Of a DNA stretch of 64,000 nt, positions 32,721 to 45,264 are shown piece after piece. Both the position numbers and the translations under genes were made by a program. This stretch comes from Sinonovacula constricta (lineage: Eukaryota > Mollusca > Bivalvia > Cardiida > Solecurtidae): NCBI GenBank assembly GCA_007844125.1, contig CM017555.1, positions 24,107,221-24,171,220 on the forward strand. The letters are read 5' to 3'. Every line of letters starts with the position of its first letter. Position 1 is the stretch's first letter. Under the pieces are notes generated by a model, which saw only the letters and a list, made by a program, of their open reading frames with translations, had not been told where the DNA came from and ran no database searches.

Positions 32721-34640
32721 TCTTTTCAGAGGTCTGTAAAATATTGCTCAACTTCTTTTGTACTGTAGCTAATTTGTATGCAAAGCTACCGAGGTACAAA
32801 CTGGCCCTACAAATATGTCAACAAAATACCCCAAATATGTACATTATGTCCTTATTCGGCGAAAAAGTACAACGTATGCTGCAACTTATTTGTTTTTCGG
32901 ACTACCGGTAGATAGTTTCCATGTGATATCATAAGTCAGTTTAAGGCAGGTATCTTCGAAGGCCGAAGCTAACGCAGGCCGAAATCTGGAAATATGTGCT
33001 GTGTTTTAATTTTTCAGTATATTTTACGGAATTTTATATAAAATTAACAGCTTAAAATTATGAAGTATTTTAAATATCAAATCTATATGTTGATCGTTTA
33101 AAAAGTAAAAGAATACAAGCAAAAAAGATACACTGCTCATTTTTTAAGGATGAGCCAATAATTGTATTTATTTATGTGAATTACTTGTGCATTTATCAAT
33201 TTTAAAAGTATCAAATGTATTCTAAAAATATTAATTTTAAGAATTGTCCACAAATGAAGAAATTTCAAGAAAATAAAATTTACGCTTAGATACAATTCAT
33301 CTGAAAATCCCGTGAAGTTGCCATCATAGATGGCTTCCAAGATAAGTGATGTTCACTGATGTGAAAACTATCGTTGCGTGTCATTGTTTTGTAGATAATA
33401 GTAGAAGTAATATAGAACTAACAGTACAAACACATTAGTTTTCTTAATATCAGCTGTTGGATATCAAATTGAGATTAATAGGATTTTTAACTCAGCCAAC
33501 AAAAGATATGTTTACTGACTCGCTTAGCGCACTTTAAGATCTAGCAGGATCAGAAAATATATGAAAAATGAAATTTAGGCTAGATTAATCACGTCTTTAA
33601 AGTCGTTTTAAGGTGCTCTTATTCAACATTGTCTATATCCGAGGCTCGGAGGAATTCATATTAGGTGATGAAATGGCAAACAATCTCCCTAAGAAATGAA
33701 TGTATCGCGCATATACATAACTTCAGCCTACATTGGAAACAAGTAATATCTCTTTCAACATATTCTATTTAGGTATTGGCAGCTACGCAACAGCCAGATA
33801 AGACTTTTTTTAATCTTTTGTTTTCAGTAATCGCAGATCTCAGTTCCATTAATAGGTTTTCTAGCCTTTTCCACTCTTAAATATTCAGCCTCTTTCCATA
33901 TTTAAGAGACATTATTTAGATTACGAACATTATAAGTACCTTATAATTTATGAAAAATACTCTATTTGATAGAAAGAGCACATATATTTCAATTAAGTAC
34001 TATATATGGCGATCAAAAATTGACAGAATATGTAGCGGGAAATACATACTGACATCGATTAAAATCCATTAGAAACTTACACGACGGCCATCGCAATAAC
34101 ACAGTACTCGACAAGTTGAAAATATAGCAATGTTACCGATATAAATGTGCATTGATGTTATGTCAAATTATGGTATTTAGTGCTTCGATTTACACCTCGT
34201 AGCACAATTTGGCCTGAATTACTAAAGATCCCCTTGTGAACAATAAACACTAGAAACAAATACGTATATATGTTAGAACACTCGTTTCCCCCTATATATT
34301 GTTCTGCACAATTTAAATCTAAGACTTTTCTATGGCCAATTCACAGGTATTTTCACCGTCAAATTTAACTTTTGTTATTTTTTTAACAAGTAGACCTCCG
34401 CTTTATCACTTCTGTGGGATTCGTCGATGCATTAAAATTTAACACACGCCTTCACATTGCGGTACAATACCGACGGAATTACGAAATGAGCACATCTGGC
34501 TCCTGTTCTCATTCGGCACCCTTTCATGTGGTCATAAAGTGAGCCGGTTTCTTCAGGTGGACATCTGTGAGAATGCACCTTTACTTCTGCCGATAAGCAG
34601 CAACTTTTAGGCGGAGAGTTTAATTTTAAATGTGGTGACA
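32721..34640. other. Divergent intergenic interval, left part
   Basis: AT-rich DNA between the gene 1 start and the ATC repeat cluster. Open frames at 32627-32911 and 33137-33340 have no supporting signals. Confidence 0.4.
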
Positions 34641-34647
34641 AAACAGA

Positions 34648-34850
34648 TATCATCATCATCATCATCATCATCATCAACAACATCATCATCATCATCACAA
34701 CCACCACCTCCATTACTATCACACCACCACCATTAGCATAATCAAAAGTATTCTCACCACCACCACATCTTCAACAAAATACTCATCATTATCAGAAGCA
34801 AGGGCCGCAGCAGGATCATTATCATCATCATAATCCTAATCATAATCCTT

Positions 34851-34903
<53 letters not shown>

Positions 34904-35760
34904 TATCATCATCATCATCACAATCATCAATATCATTAACACCAATAGCACACTGACATCATAATTATCATCATCATCACACAACCACCACCACCACAAC
35001 TACCACGCCACCACCACTGAAACCATCACAACCATTATCACCACCGTCAGATCATCATCAAAATACTAATCATTTTCAGAAGTAAGGGCTGCAGCATCAT
35101 CATTATCATCATCATCACCACTAACACCACCACCAACAACATCATAATCATCGTTACCATTAACACCAATAACACTTTATCGTCATAGCCTTGATCATTA
35201 CCAAATCAACGATCAAATCAAATCAAATCGTTTATTCAGGCATGTCGGCAAATAAATTGCCATTGGCTCTTAACAAATATTATGAAAGAAGTATGGCCAC
35301 ACATATACACACATTCAATAAATAAGCATTCAATCCGTACAATCAACATAGGATAATAGACATAGACAATAGTATTTACATCAATGCTGTTAGTGCGATG
35401 TTTGTCTGTCAGATTAACCACAACATAGACATGTAAACAAATTTGAAAACATTTTCAAACAGTAATAATAACAGTTAACCATCATCATCACACAGCCACC
35501 ACAACTACTACTACCACACCACCACCGCTAACACCATCACAACCTTATCTACCACCATCACATCATCAAAATACTTATCAATATCGGAACAAAGGACCGC
35601 AGCAGGATAATCATCATCATCACAACAACAAACATCATCATAATTATCATTATCATTAGCACCAATAACACATCGTCGTCGTCATTGTCATTTTCGTTAT
35701 GATCAGAAGCAGCAGCAGCAGCAGCACCACCACCACCACCACCACCACTGCTAGACACAA
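34648..35760. repeat. ATC/ACC microsatellite cluster built from about 284-bp higher-order units
   Basis: Pure (CAT)n runs (longest about 34852-34902) alternate with ACC and AAC runs. The anchor 'caaaatact.atca' followed by 'agaagcaagggccgcagcag' recurs at 34775, 35059 and 35577, giving spacings of 284 and 518. The larger spacing contains the LINE piece at 35212-35465. Open frames of poly-Met, Asp, Ser or Ala here are repeat translations. Confidence 0.88.
35212..35465 (-). mobile_element. LINE 3' end with (TTTGA)n tail
   Basis: On the minus strand the fragment ends cgacatgcctgaataaacga followed by repeated TTTGA. It contains an AATAAA signal and a short-unit tail, as many CR1/L2-like LINEs have. 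It interrupts the higher-order ATC unit. Exact insertion borders are not fixed because both flanks are microsatellite. Confidence 0.6.
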
Positions 35761-36426
35761 TATCACACCACCACTAGACACAATAGCGTCATCAACAACA
35801 AAAAATAACACCAGTAACAGTACCAGTCGCACAAACAATAAACACGAGTTAGAACATTTGTTTTGTACCATTCATTTATTCGATTTATTAGTAAATATTT
35901 GTTACGGCATCCTACACTGCTGCGGCAAAACGGCTAAAGGGAAACTTGTTTAATTATTGTCTTCGATATTTATAGAGTAGAAAATGCTAAATACACATAA
36001 AAATAAACAGCATTTATCATTGTGCTATTCAAATTTAAAAAATCATCATTATGATATGATTCTGTTATCCCTTCCATGTATATTCTAATTACGGAAAATA
36101 ATAGTGATTTCTTCCTGCTAGGGGAAAGTTTGCCCTACACTAGAAAAAGAAATATCACATCATTTTCCTGTCCGGACGGATATCTTGGTAGTTGGGAATA
36201 TTCGTGATTGAAAAAGAATGACGGAAGGAAGTATCCAGAGTTAGAAAAATAAATGAAGGTTATTATGTCTTCACGATCATCAAAAGAGTACACAAAAGTT
36301 AAGTTTGACTTCTAAGGAAACAACATTTACGAAGCATTAATGTATATGAAAAAATATTTACTCAGCTTATGTTTTAATGGTTATTTCTATAAACTTTACT
36401 TGTCAAAAAGCCGGTAGTTTACTTAC
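35761..36426. other. No recognised gene
   Basis: A short low-complexity tail of the ATC cluster, then AT-rich DNA. Confidence 0.4.
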
Positions 36427-36540
36427 TGTTTCTAATTTAGTATAGAAGGTTGCATCTGGCATTATGTAATGTGCACCCCGCTTCCCCTCTGGACCATCAT
36501 CTGCAGTGTCATAAAGTCCAGTGGGCCGCAAAAAGGGCAT
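36427..36540 (-). CDS. Exon-like open frame of unknown function with a consensus splice donor
   Basis: An ATG in the context CTGGTGATGC opens 38 codons (MPFLRPTGLYDTADDG at the start, MPDATFYTKLET at the end) and runs directly into GTAAGTAAA, a strong donor, in phase 0. Composition is protein-like, with mixed charged and aromatic residues rather than low complexity. An alternative is an internal exon with an acceptor just upstream (GAAAG then CCACC), but its pyrimidine tract is poor. I do not recognise the protein. The string around 36449-36469 resembles repeat-derived sequence near 29100, so a transposon origin is possible. It could be a first exon of another minus-strand transcript, or an alternative leader for gene 1 (phases agree), but it has no signal peptide. 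Confidence 0.33.
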
Positions 36541-37079
36541 CACCAGGTGGCTTTCAGTGAATATTTAGTTTTATATTTGATAATTAGTTTTCATATTTGT
36601 CTTTAGGGACCTAAAGTGCAATAAATAATGTTGTTTTTTACTTAGGTGGATAAAAGATAATATTTTGTGTGTCACTCTGCTCTCTGTGACAATGACCATT
36701 ATGTATATATCGAATAGGGATTTCTTTCTAGTGGACATTCCTAATTAGGAGTTTAGTCCATGTTTTATAAAAGACGTGTTAACTACACATGCCATACCAA
36801 CGTACAAATTGGATGCACTTTCAATTAGAATAAGGACCAGTAATTACGAAGGCGATTAACGCAAATAGTCTAGTACGCCTTTATAATACTATTCTTCACC
36901 TTACGAATTTAATTTTAAAATATCTTTGTGAGAAATATATTAAAGCCCAAATGATTTGCACAAATATTGAAAACATGATAAAAATTAACAACAAAAACAC
37001 GCTTGCGAAAAACACCAGTTAAATGAAATTATCTCTGTTTTGCTAAGAAAGGCCTAAAAACCGAGAATTCCAAAAATGT
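36541..37079. other. No recognised feature
   Basis: AT-rich intergenic DNA between the exon-like frame at 36.4 kb and the candidate promoter of gene 2. Confidence 0.4.
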
Positions 37080-37221
37080 TCGTTCATTTTCGTTCAGCCG
37101 AGCGCTATTCTCTGTTCATAGCGCGTGTTCATCATTCTTTCAGCGAGCTTGCAGCGTCCTTTTGGTAACAATTTATATTTGCACCTCTGTATTATTTTAT
37201 TCATTCAGCACGCATCTAAAC
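37080..37221 (+). promoter_or_regulatory. Candidate promoter / 5' UTR patch for gene 2
   Basis: This short interval stands out from AT-rich flanks by several CpGs and GC-rich words (cagccgagcgc, catagcgcgtg, gcgagcttgcagcg). It lies just upstream of the MFDL candidate start and donor. No TATA box was recognised. The evidence is composition and position only. Confidence 0.25.
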
Positions 37222-37233
37222 ATGTTCGATTTG
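37222..37233 (+). CDS. Candidate alternative first exon of gene 2 (four codons)
   Basis: An ATG in a fair context (AAACATGTT) opens MFDL and is followed at once by a donor, GTGAGAG, in phase 0. This is compatible with the phase-0 frame of the exon starting at 50700. It follows a relatively GC- and CpG-rich patch (37080-37190) that could be a promoter. A four-codon exon cannot be proved from sequence alone. It is listed as an option next to the 39900 exon. Confidence 0.25.
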
Positions 37234-37777
37234 GTGAGAGTTTCTTTGATATTTTAAGTTATAAAGCAACATAAAGCAGCACTTTTTTGCATATTTGTCA
37301 AAATAATGTCAGCTTTTACTTAGTAGGTTTTGACATCGGTTGTCTTCCCTGGCATGCACTACAACATATACCTGTGGAGATAATTCACATCTTTAAGATA
37401 AATTAATGACAATAAATTATTTTTTTAAACAAACTCCAGCTATTTACTTAGAAACAAGTAGTGAAATTCCCCTTACATATGCATGAGCGTTAGCAAAGGA
37501 GATATATCAATTATTAACGAATTTGGTATGTCGCGGTCCGGGATCGGGTACCTGCACCCGACGCCTTACCGATTACCAAGTTCGACGTGACGTCAATTTT
37601 GTAAAATATCGCCCCTTTAAGAAAAAACAACCTTGGTCCGCCCCTGGATTCTTTTTGATGAAATAGCTAAAGTACAAACTTTGCAGTTCAAGGGAAATCT
37701 AGATGTAAACACATGCAATGGTTTCCTTAAATTTATAAAACATTAAATAGCAGAAAAAGTTGAATTATGTGTTTTAA

Positions 37778-38070
37778 AGGTCGTTTCTAACAGGTTGCGT
37801 ACATTAAATATTTATTACAATATTTACCAGTTTGGAGAATTTGTGCATATTTTATGCATCAACTTATTCTGTGTTTTAAGTAAAGACATTGTGAACATTT
37901 CTCAATTGACAGCTACCGTTGTTAAAAAATGAGTGGGATCTTATGCTATACTGTCAGTATTTACATAGATTTATAACACAGAAAACAACATTTCGCCAGA
38001 TCTTTTCAGGTAACAATAAGCAATTAGGTTCATTGAGAAATTAAATTGGTCGAAACTGTCGAATACCATC
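37778..38070. mobile_element. MITE family T copy, degenerate
   Basis: The left end 'aggtcgtttctaacaggttg' follows TTAA (37774-37777). The right end 'ggtcgaaactgtcgaataccatct' is followed by TTGA, a one-base change from TTAA. It is about 293 bp. Confidence 0.5.
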
Positions 38071-38148
38071 TTGAAATTGAGGTATAATTAATAAGGTGTT
38101 GTTAAAACTTTTAAACGTGTATTAGCGTTATTGTCTTTTAATTATTAA

Positions 38149-38570
38149 ACGTGGTATCCGACAGTTTGCCTATTTCTTAATTCGTGTAGTAACGTCATAC
38201 CCATGTTCTGGAAAATTTGTGCTTAATTTCCGCATAAACCTATACTTTAGTTTTAGTAAAGTATGTCTGAAACATTACACGTGCTTCAATTGTTTGACAG
38301 TACAAATATGCCGTTTTAAATTACTCACTTTTTCCAATTCTAGAAATACTTAAGATTGGAATTTCAGCTAAAAATAGATATCGATGTCATGGCTGATTGA
38401 TTACCCGGATGTTCATGTATAGTAATATCAAAAGTAAGTAGTCACGTGCTTTTCTTCGTTTAAAAATAGCTAGTTGTGCAGGGTGCCGCGGATATGAAAT
38501 GGGATGGGATGGGATCCCATTTCCTATCCGCGGCACACGGCACAGCTAGCTATTTTTAAACGAAGAAAAG
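38149..38570. mobile_element. MITE family T copy that contains a long hairpin
   Basis: The left end 'acgtggtatccgacagtttg' follows TTAA (38145-38148). The far end was not found. The internal segment 'tttcctatccgcggcac...tagctatttttaaacgaag' is present twice in opposite orientation, creating the palindrome at 38449-38570. Confidence 0.5.
38449..38570. repeat. Near-perfect 122-bp palindrome (arms about 56 bp)
   Basis: The left arm starts cttttcttcgtttaaaaata and the right arm ends tatttttaaacgaagaaaag. The arms agree over about 56 bp with few mismatches. The short centre is made of GGGAT repeats around atgggatcccat. Transcribed from either strand, it would form a long hairpin RNA. Confidence 0.92.
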
Positions 38571-39510
38571 CGGATAGGAAATACTTTTTGGTATTAACAA
38601 ATGAGGTGTAATGCCTCATATGGATATAGGACACTTATAAGCATCTTTTTGCGATATCTTATCAGATAGCAGTAATTTACTTGATTGAATGGCCTTTATT
38701 GAACTATAAGATACCGACATGTAATGAGATTCAAGATTAGTCCATCTGACGTACGGAAAGTGTGTTGAATTCTTTTGCCAACAGCGACACTGGATCGGAT
38801 GAAGTGTGACAGACATCAAGCTACCAAACACTTCTAAACGAATACCTGCGACATCATTAGTATCCAATATAGGTGGCACTGCTGTTCCATTATAATCCGA
38901 AAAAGTTGCCTAGAAACGGCACAAAATTACGCGCATAGTCACCACGTTTCCACGAAAACGGCGGAAATCCACGAAATTCATACGGGCATTCGCGGAAACA
39001 ATAGGAACACCCCGGATAATTCACGTATCATCAGAAGAGGGGAAAATCTGAGGAATTCCGATTGATGAGAAGTTTCACACGGAAACTAGACGAAATTTCA
39101 ACGGAAATACGCGATTTTTGCCAATAACACCTATATTGAGAGCAAATATTGGTCAGCCTGATAATACCTGGATGCGCTTACCTTAGCATTCATTAGGTGA
39201 ATTGTAGTGCCACATTGTCAACCAGTACTTACGATTCTAGGATTTTTGACAAGTTCTAGGTAAATACAGCGATTTTTTTTTATATTCCTATATACTATTT
39301 TTAAAGTCAGGGCGATGTTAATTGCAGAAGTTATTATTTTTACTGGAGCTGTCTGAGTTTTACTGTTATTTTTAAATGTAATATGCGTAGGTGGAATGTT
39401 TTGCTATAGTTATTGTGTTTCTAGAAATCTCATTCTTAAACGACATTTTTTCAAGTTTTTTCCCCACTGTAATGGTATCATCAAAGCATCATTTAATGTA
39501 CTATTTTTAA
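38571..39510. other. No recognised gene
   Basis: 38890-39120 is locally richer in CG and purines, with repeated 'acggaaa/cgcggaaa/cgaaatt' words. No exon was seen. Confidence 0.35.

Positions 39511-39551
<41 letters not shown>
39511..39551. repeat. (GAT)n microsatellite
   Basis: Uninterrupted GAT repeats, about 13 units. Confidence 0.95.
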
Positions 39552-39899
39552 AAAGATGATGCATTTCTCTCAAATGACCACTAGAAACTAAAATTCTGTT
39601 TTTGCCCAAATGAACCTAGGGAAGATAAATGCGTTTTCAAATGACCCAAAGAACGTTATGACGTTTTCAATGCCCTCGGAACGTAATCACTTTTTTTTCA
39701 AATGACCTCGGGAACTTTTTAAAACGACCGTCATTCCGTGTTGTTATTGTTGTTTTTTCGTCTGGAGAATTTTGTTGTTCTTTATTGTTTTGAGGCTACC
39801 GGGAATGTGCTTAATTGATGGGCTATTTGAAATGCCAAATTTTACTCTGTTTAAAGTAAGAAAAAGTTTCATCATTTTGATTTTGGATTTTCTTTTCAG

Positions 39900-39927
39900 G
39901 ATTGCGGACTTCACCATGGATTGTGAG
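39900..39927 (+). CDS. Candidate first coding exon of gene 2 (MDCE start)
   Basis: This 28-bp exon is bounded by a good acceptor (TTTTCTTTTCAG) and a donor (GAG then GTAGGA). It contains ATG at 39916 in a near-perfect Kozak context (TTCACCATGG), giving MDCE in phase 0, in frame with the exon starting at 50700. It would imply an upstream noncoding exon and a 10.8 kb intron. The joined start would read MDCE-NGMTLAEQ. Seen: splice signals, Kozak context and phase. Inferred: use by gene 2. A very short exon can arise by chance. Confidence 0.38.
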
Positions 39928-40119
39928 GTAGGAAACATTACAGAAAATATCGATATGCGTTCACGTTTGATTATTAAACTTTTATTACAGAAATATTGTT
40001 TTCATAAAGCATATTTTTAACAATAAAACACATTTGATTTTATCGTATAGAACTGAGTAGACGTTTTAATATACAACATAGACTTTGAACGTCGAACTTC
40101 TTATAAAAATCTAGTTGAC

Positions 40120-40180
40120 TGCAGGGACAGATCTAGGATTTTACCTTTGTCGGGTGGGGAAGGGGGTGGGGCTTATTTTC
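40120..40180 (+). mobile_element. Fragment of a G-run-bearing dispersed element
   Basis: The string gggacagatctaggatttta followed by a G-rich run is similar to the minus-strand sequence at 62100-62155 (gggcggatccagaaaatttt, then a G run). A poly-G after a GGATCC-like word appears to be a family feature. Confidence 0.4.
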
Positions 40181-42879
40181 TTTAAAATTGTTTTAAGGTG
40201 GACGTCGCATGTTCGTATGACATTGCCATATAAATAGTGCCTTATATGTTTCACCCTGTTTAGTGTACATAAAATACTTTACATTAGGCTACTCCTTAAA
40301 AACTTAATCGCGATTCGAATGCTGATTTCGTGCACATTTGCAAGTAGGATTTCCGAGTGCATCCTTCCCCTGGGTAAATATTTATTTGAAGCATAATCCG
40401 CATCCGGATTTTCCAAACGATAATTATAAATGGAATGATTCTGTAATATTCTGGCATATGTGATAAATGTAACCACAAACGGCGGCATTTTAGTTTTTTA
40501 ACAAAGACACGCTGAACAGAAGAATGCTGCAACTAGGTTGATGAAAGTTCTATTATAATTGTTCAAAAATGAAAATAAAAACTCCATATACACAACCCAA
40601 GTTGGCAGCTTGAACAAATATGAAACGGTACAATCGGAACGCCTCGGTCATTTCTGAAACAACGTCTGGTGTTGTTAAATGAATGAGACAGCATTTTGCG
40701 ATTTGAATTACGAAAACAAAATGTCGTTATTGTTAAGTTAAACTCATGATTTTTTTTTAATAGTGTTAATGATGAAAGAACTCAACATATTGTTTAATTT
40801 TGCATAGATTGTTGACTGCATCATTTGATGCAACAGTGAACAAATATTACTTTGATACAATAATACGCGCACAATTTCTTAAACGCTAGAAAAAAAATAT
40901 TTTTATCACTGCCAAGACTTCTGCATGAGAAACAGTATTAAGTATTAATTATGTACTTGCTCATAAGGAATTACTGAGAACATAAATAGATAAATAGACA
41001 ACTAAGGAAAGTTCCTATGAATAAGAAAATATGACAAAATCCTATGAGTACTGCAATATGGATTATTATTTTAAAGGCACAGGACAAAAATGCCAGTCAG
41101 TTGTTAAATTACAACAAAAATGTAACGAGACATAATACAAAATAGATCCAGACCAACAGGTACAGTCAGATTTTGAATATTATGCTTTGAAGCAAAAATC
41201 ATTAAAATAATAAAGTTTTGAAAACGCTTTCTTCAATTTATAGGATCTAAAAAAAATTGTAACAATTTTGAAGTTGCAAATTCGTGCAATCCTTGTAAGT
41301 TGTGATATACAACCATATGGTACCTCGAGGTGAATCATCATCAAGGTATGGATAATTCACAATAATAAAGTCGTAATCTTCCCTCTTGTCATAGATTTTG
41401 TACAGACATTGTAATTGGAAATAATGATCAGAAAGTCTAGAAATGCTGCATTTAAATGTCAAGTATTTGCTTTGTTAAGGGTACGTTATGGAGGGTTAAT
41501 TACATGGATAATATGAGAAAAAGAAAGGATTATATATACAAAATTATCATCAACATAGCGTGACGTTGAATTGGAAGCTTCTATAATGTGACTTCAGTAG
41601 AAGGGGATAAAGTAAACATAAAATCACGATCAAAGCAGTTTAAAACAGTTTAAAACAAATCTGCAATCAATGATACACAGTTGGTTTCCATAGGAATACT
41701 AATAACTTGTCTAAATAAGGTGTCACCGCATTTCATGTCAATATTGTCTAGGAGAAAGCAGCTTTGCAAACAAAACATACAAGTCCACATAGCAAACTTA
41801 CCCAAGATAGTGTCGTAAAATGCAACATTATCATTAACAAGCAATATCTAAACATTGCTCTTTGTCAACGTTTTTTTTTTCAATGATATGAATCAATTTG
41901 GTCAATTAAATCATGACGTAAAAGTGAACAGCGGAGAGAAATCAAAAGTATTAACTGCAGAGCAATGGAATTTTAAAGTGCGAAACTTGTCTATCGTGAC
42001 AAAAGTATAAAAACGTTCTTCTTTTCATCAATTTCGATACACAGATGGTTATTTGTATACAATCTGACACACAACAGACAATCGTATGAAGCCATTGTTA
42101 GACCGTCACGTTCCCTATTTGTAAGATTCCGGAACAAAATAATGAGATAGGTATTGATTTCTTGGCAAGATCTTGGCTCAGTTTTCCAGACTTCATTTTC
42201 AGACTCCTCTGCTACAGATATGAACAACCCATAATAATTATTTAGATTTGCAAACAACTTAATGCTTTTGCAACTATGTGTAGAAGTAAAGGCTAAGGAG
42301 AAAATAGTGTATATCAAGATCAGACAACTCCCATTTCCTAACGGGAACTAGTTGATCTGGCTCTACACTCTTTTCATACGCTTGATCAATTCGTACTAAG
42401 CAGGTGAGATTACGACTCGAGTCACTCCTCGAAGATTCTTTGTAAGCGTGTGTACTGCCAGTGTTGAAGAGGTCTTGCAGTTTACAGAATAATAGAGAAC
42501 AGATATTTTGTGACTGCATAGTAGGCTACATCATCAATACATATGCATTTAAAACATTACAACACATATAACTGTGTATCCATATATGACTTGTGAAACA
42601 TTCTTAATATGTCTTCGATGATGAGGTCCATTGGACTGGGAGTTAATTATACATCATCTACTAGTATTGTTGCACGAATTTTCTATTGTGAACACACATC
42701 ACTATAATTAATACTTATCTTATCATGTCTTATCTTATAAGTGGGGCACATAAACAACTTCAGAGACTTGCATCAAAAGTGTGAATCATGATCAGATATT
42801 TTCCAGCAAGATTTTGCATTTCTTTTAATGATGACTGCTGGCTCATTGCCCCCGTAGTCGGTTGGCGTCTAGCTTTCTT
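40181..42879. other. No recognised gene
   Basis: AT-rich, within the gene 2 5' intron if an upstream first exon is used. Several short minus-strand open frames (for example 41991-42317 and 42274-42519) have no splice borders. Confidence 0.4.
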
Positions 42880-43080
42880 CCATTTACTTTCATCTGGCGA
42901 GATCTTTTAGGTGACCTGTGGTGCGTTGGTTCTACCAAGACATTTGTCTTAAGATCCTCACAAACAGAATCTTGACGCTACCATGTTGGCCATAACTGTG
43001 TCGATGCTATGTACTCCTGAAAAGTGGCTAATCCAGATCGGAAGACATTTTTCCATGGTCAGATTTACTTGAGCCCAGCA
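42880..43080 (+). mobile_element. SINE family A, decayed copy
   Basis: The string ttttaggtgacctgtggtgc then 'ggttctaccaagacatttgtc' and 'atgttggccataactg' follow the family's body order with many changes. Confidence 0.4.
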
Positions 43081-43520
43081 GATTACGAGCATAGTAATGG
43101 TCCGGGCCAGAGAATTTACAGTCTAGATGATGCTCTATTGTGTATATCCAGTGTGCGTTTTTGCTGACGGTAGAATGCTTTGTGAAACATTATCCGTCTT
43201 TTCTTGTCAGCGCGATATCAAATAACTATTCTTGACATATGTATTTTTCCAACGCTTCTACTCTTTGCTTTGGAAAGCGTAAAGTAGGAAACCGTTGTCA
43301 CCATGCCGTCACCATTCATAACAAATCGGCTCTTTCCTTTAAGCGCATGATTTCAAAAGGAACTGCTCAGGATCTGTTTACATTCGTAACGATTCGGCGT
43401 TATCCGGATATGTCCGGAATAACCGTTGTCTTCCAAGTGGACCTATGTTATATTCAAAATAGAAAAGATGTGCTTTTGCTGCTTCTACCTTCGCAAAGAC
43501 CTCCGAAATATGGTGTTTAA

Positions 43521-43720
43521 AGATGGTATCCTACAGTTTGTCTAGATCAGATGTATGCAACATTATTTTCCACTATTTGGGGGAATTTAGGCATAAACTC
43601 ATACTTTATTTTCTCGGAAAATCAGCCAGTAAAATTATTACAATTTGTAAACAACATGCGTCACAGGTTAGTGCGGCCATTCTGACATTGACAGAAAGTT
43701 ATTTATGTCTTTTAAATTCA
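43521..43720. mobile_element. MITE family T, left end and interior
   Basis: The string 'agatggtatcctacagtttg' follows TTAA (43517-43520). The interior has 'gcataaactcatactttattttc'. The right end was not found. Confidence 0.45.
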
Positions 43721-45240
43721 ATTGAAGGGTACCTTAGATGGTACACGCTTTTTTCACTAGACCACTAGTTGCTATGAATAGTCATGAACACGGACTTTTA
43801 CCAGCCTAATATCCCGTGGCCACCATGAAGCTGAGCGGTATAAGTGAACGTGGGTTCCAATAATGTATTTTAAGGGGTTATATAACTTACAAAGTGAGTG
43901 GAGTAATTTGAAAAATGACTAAAATGCATTTGCAATTTTTTGTTTGTTTGTTTGTATTTTGTTTGTTTGCTGTCAGCATTTTGATTCCAGACTGCATATT
44001 AACTTTTAATGTATGTGTTCTTCTTTAAAAGAAATGGAATTAAATGGTTTGGGAAACAATTAGTCATGCACATGACACGAGATTGGGATTTATGATGCCA
44101 TTTAATTCATAACATATTCTATAATGCTTACCAGTCAACGAGGAGTGTCACATAGACTCATAGTTCAAAAAGCACAGTAACATCATTGAATTTAAAAGAA
44201 AGATAAGCGAGATCACAGGTATCAAACTGTCCACGCCAAAAAATCCTAGTTAAACAGCATACTTATCATGGGTTTACAGCAATATTTGCAATTAACAATT
44301 AGAACCAAAAGTATAGTGACGACTGTCACATAGCCATTAATGATGAACAATGACTTTCGGTGACCTTCTTTTAATTTCCAGTAAGGATCCGTGGATATCC
44401 TCGGACAATTTTTTTATTAAGAATCCATGGACTGAGAGCGAGATCTCAATCATTTAAACAATACATTGTAATTTACCGAACAAAACAAAGTTTTATTATG
44501 ATCATGAAAAAATGGTCAAATCTTAAATGTGCGATTTGAGTTATAACCGCACCTTTAATAATAATTGCAGTTTTGCTTACGTTTGCTTTATATTATTGGA
44601 AAACGTATTTGTTGAAATATATTTTAGGCAACATTTTACTGCACTACATCACTATGCCGCAGTTTTCTAGAGCTACAGTTTTTATCATATTGTTAAAATG
44701 TTGTGTTTTTTAATCCGAGTGTAATCGTTGCGTTGCTAATAATTATTTTTCGATTATTGGAATATGCATCATTATGACAGTTTCTATTCAACAACAGGTG
44801 TTAAGGATGTCATTATATCAACTTATTCGGAGACTATGATTTCACAATATAGTGTCAAAATATCTGACATCTGTCAACATTAATAGCTACAACAATAACA
44901 ACAAATAATGGTGACATAATGGTCGATATAGAAATCGATAGAGCCCGACAGGTCAGGGGTCAACTCTGACAATATTTAACTGTCAAACACACAGATATCA
45001 AGTGAGGGAAATAAATATGGTCTAAAATGTCGGCTTCATCTTTAAGCAATCGTTTTGATCCACAGACCAAGCAAATTCAGGATCTACACACAGTACTATT
45101 TAATAAAACAATTCGTTGGCCAAAATACCGACTATGTTATTGTCGGAACTTCCAATTTTTACCAAAATCTTCATGTACCAATGAATCGCCCTCTCTGATT
45201 GGAAGGTTCACACATAAAAGTTTTAGGGCACTCGCTACAC
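43721..45240. other. No recognised gene
   Basis: AT-rich DNA. The open frame at 45027-45365 runs into the inverted motif cluster described next and has no exon borders. Confidence 0.4.
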
Positions 45241-45264
45241 CTCGGCCACCTGTATTCCGGCAGA

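Noticed and set aside
34432..35953. Open frames rich in Met, Asp, Ser, Thr or Ala
   Set aside because: They translate ATC, ACC and AGC microsatellites.
43239..43520. 93-codon plus-strand frame
   Set aside because: It has no splice borders or recognisable motif and ends next to a MITE end. Considered chance.
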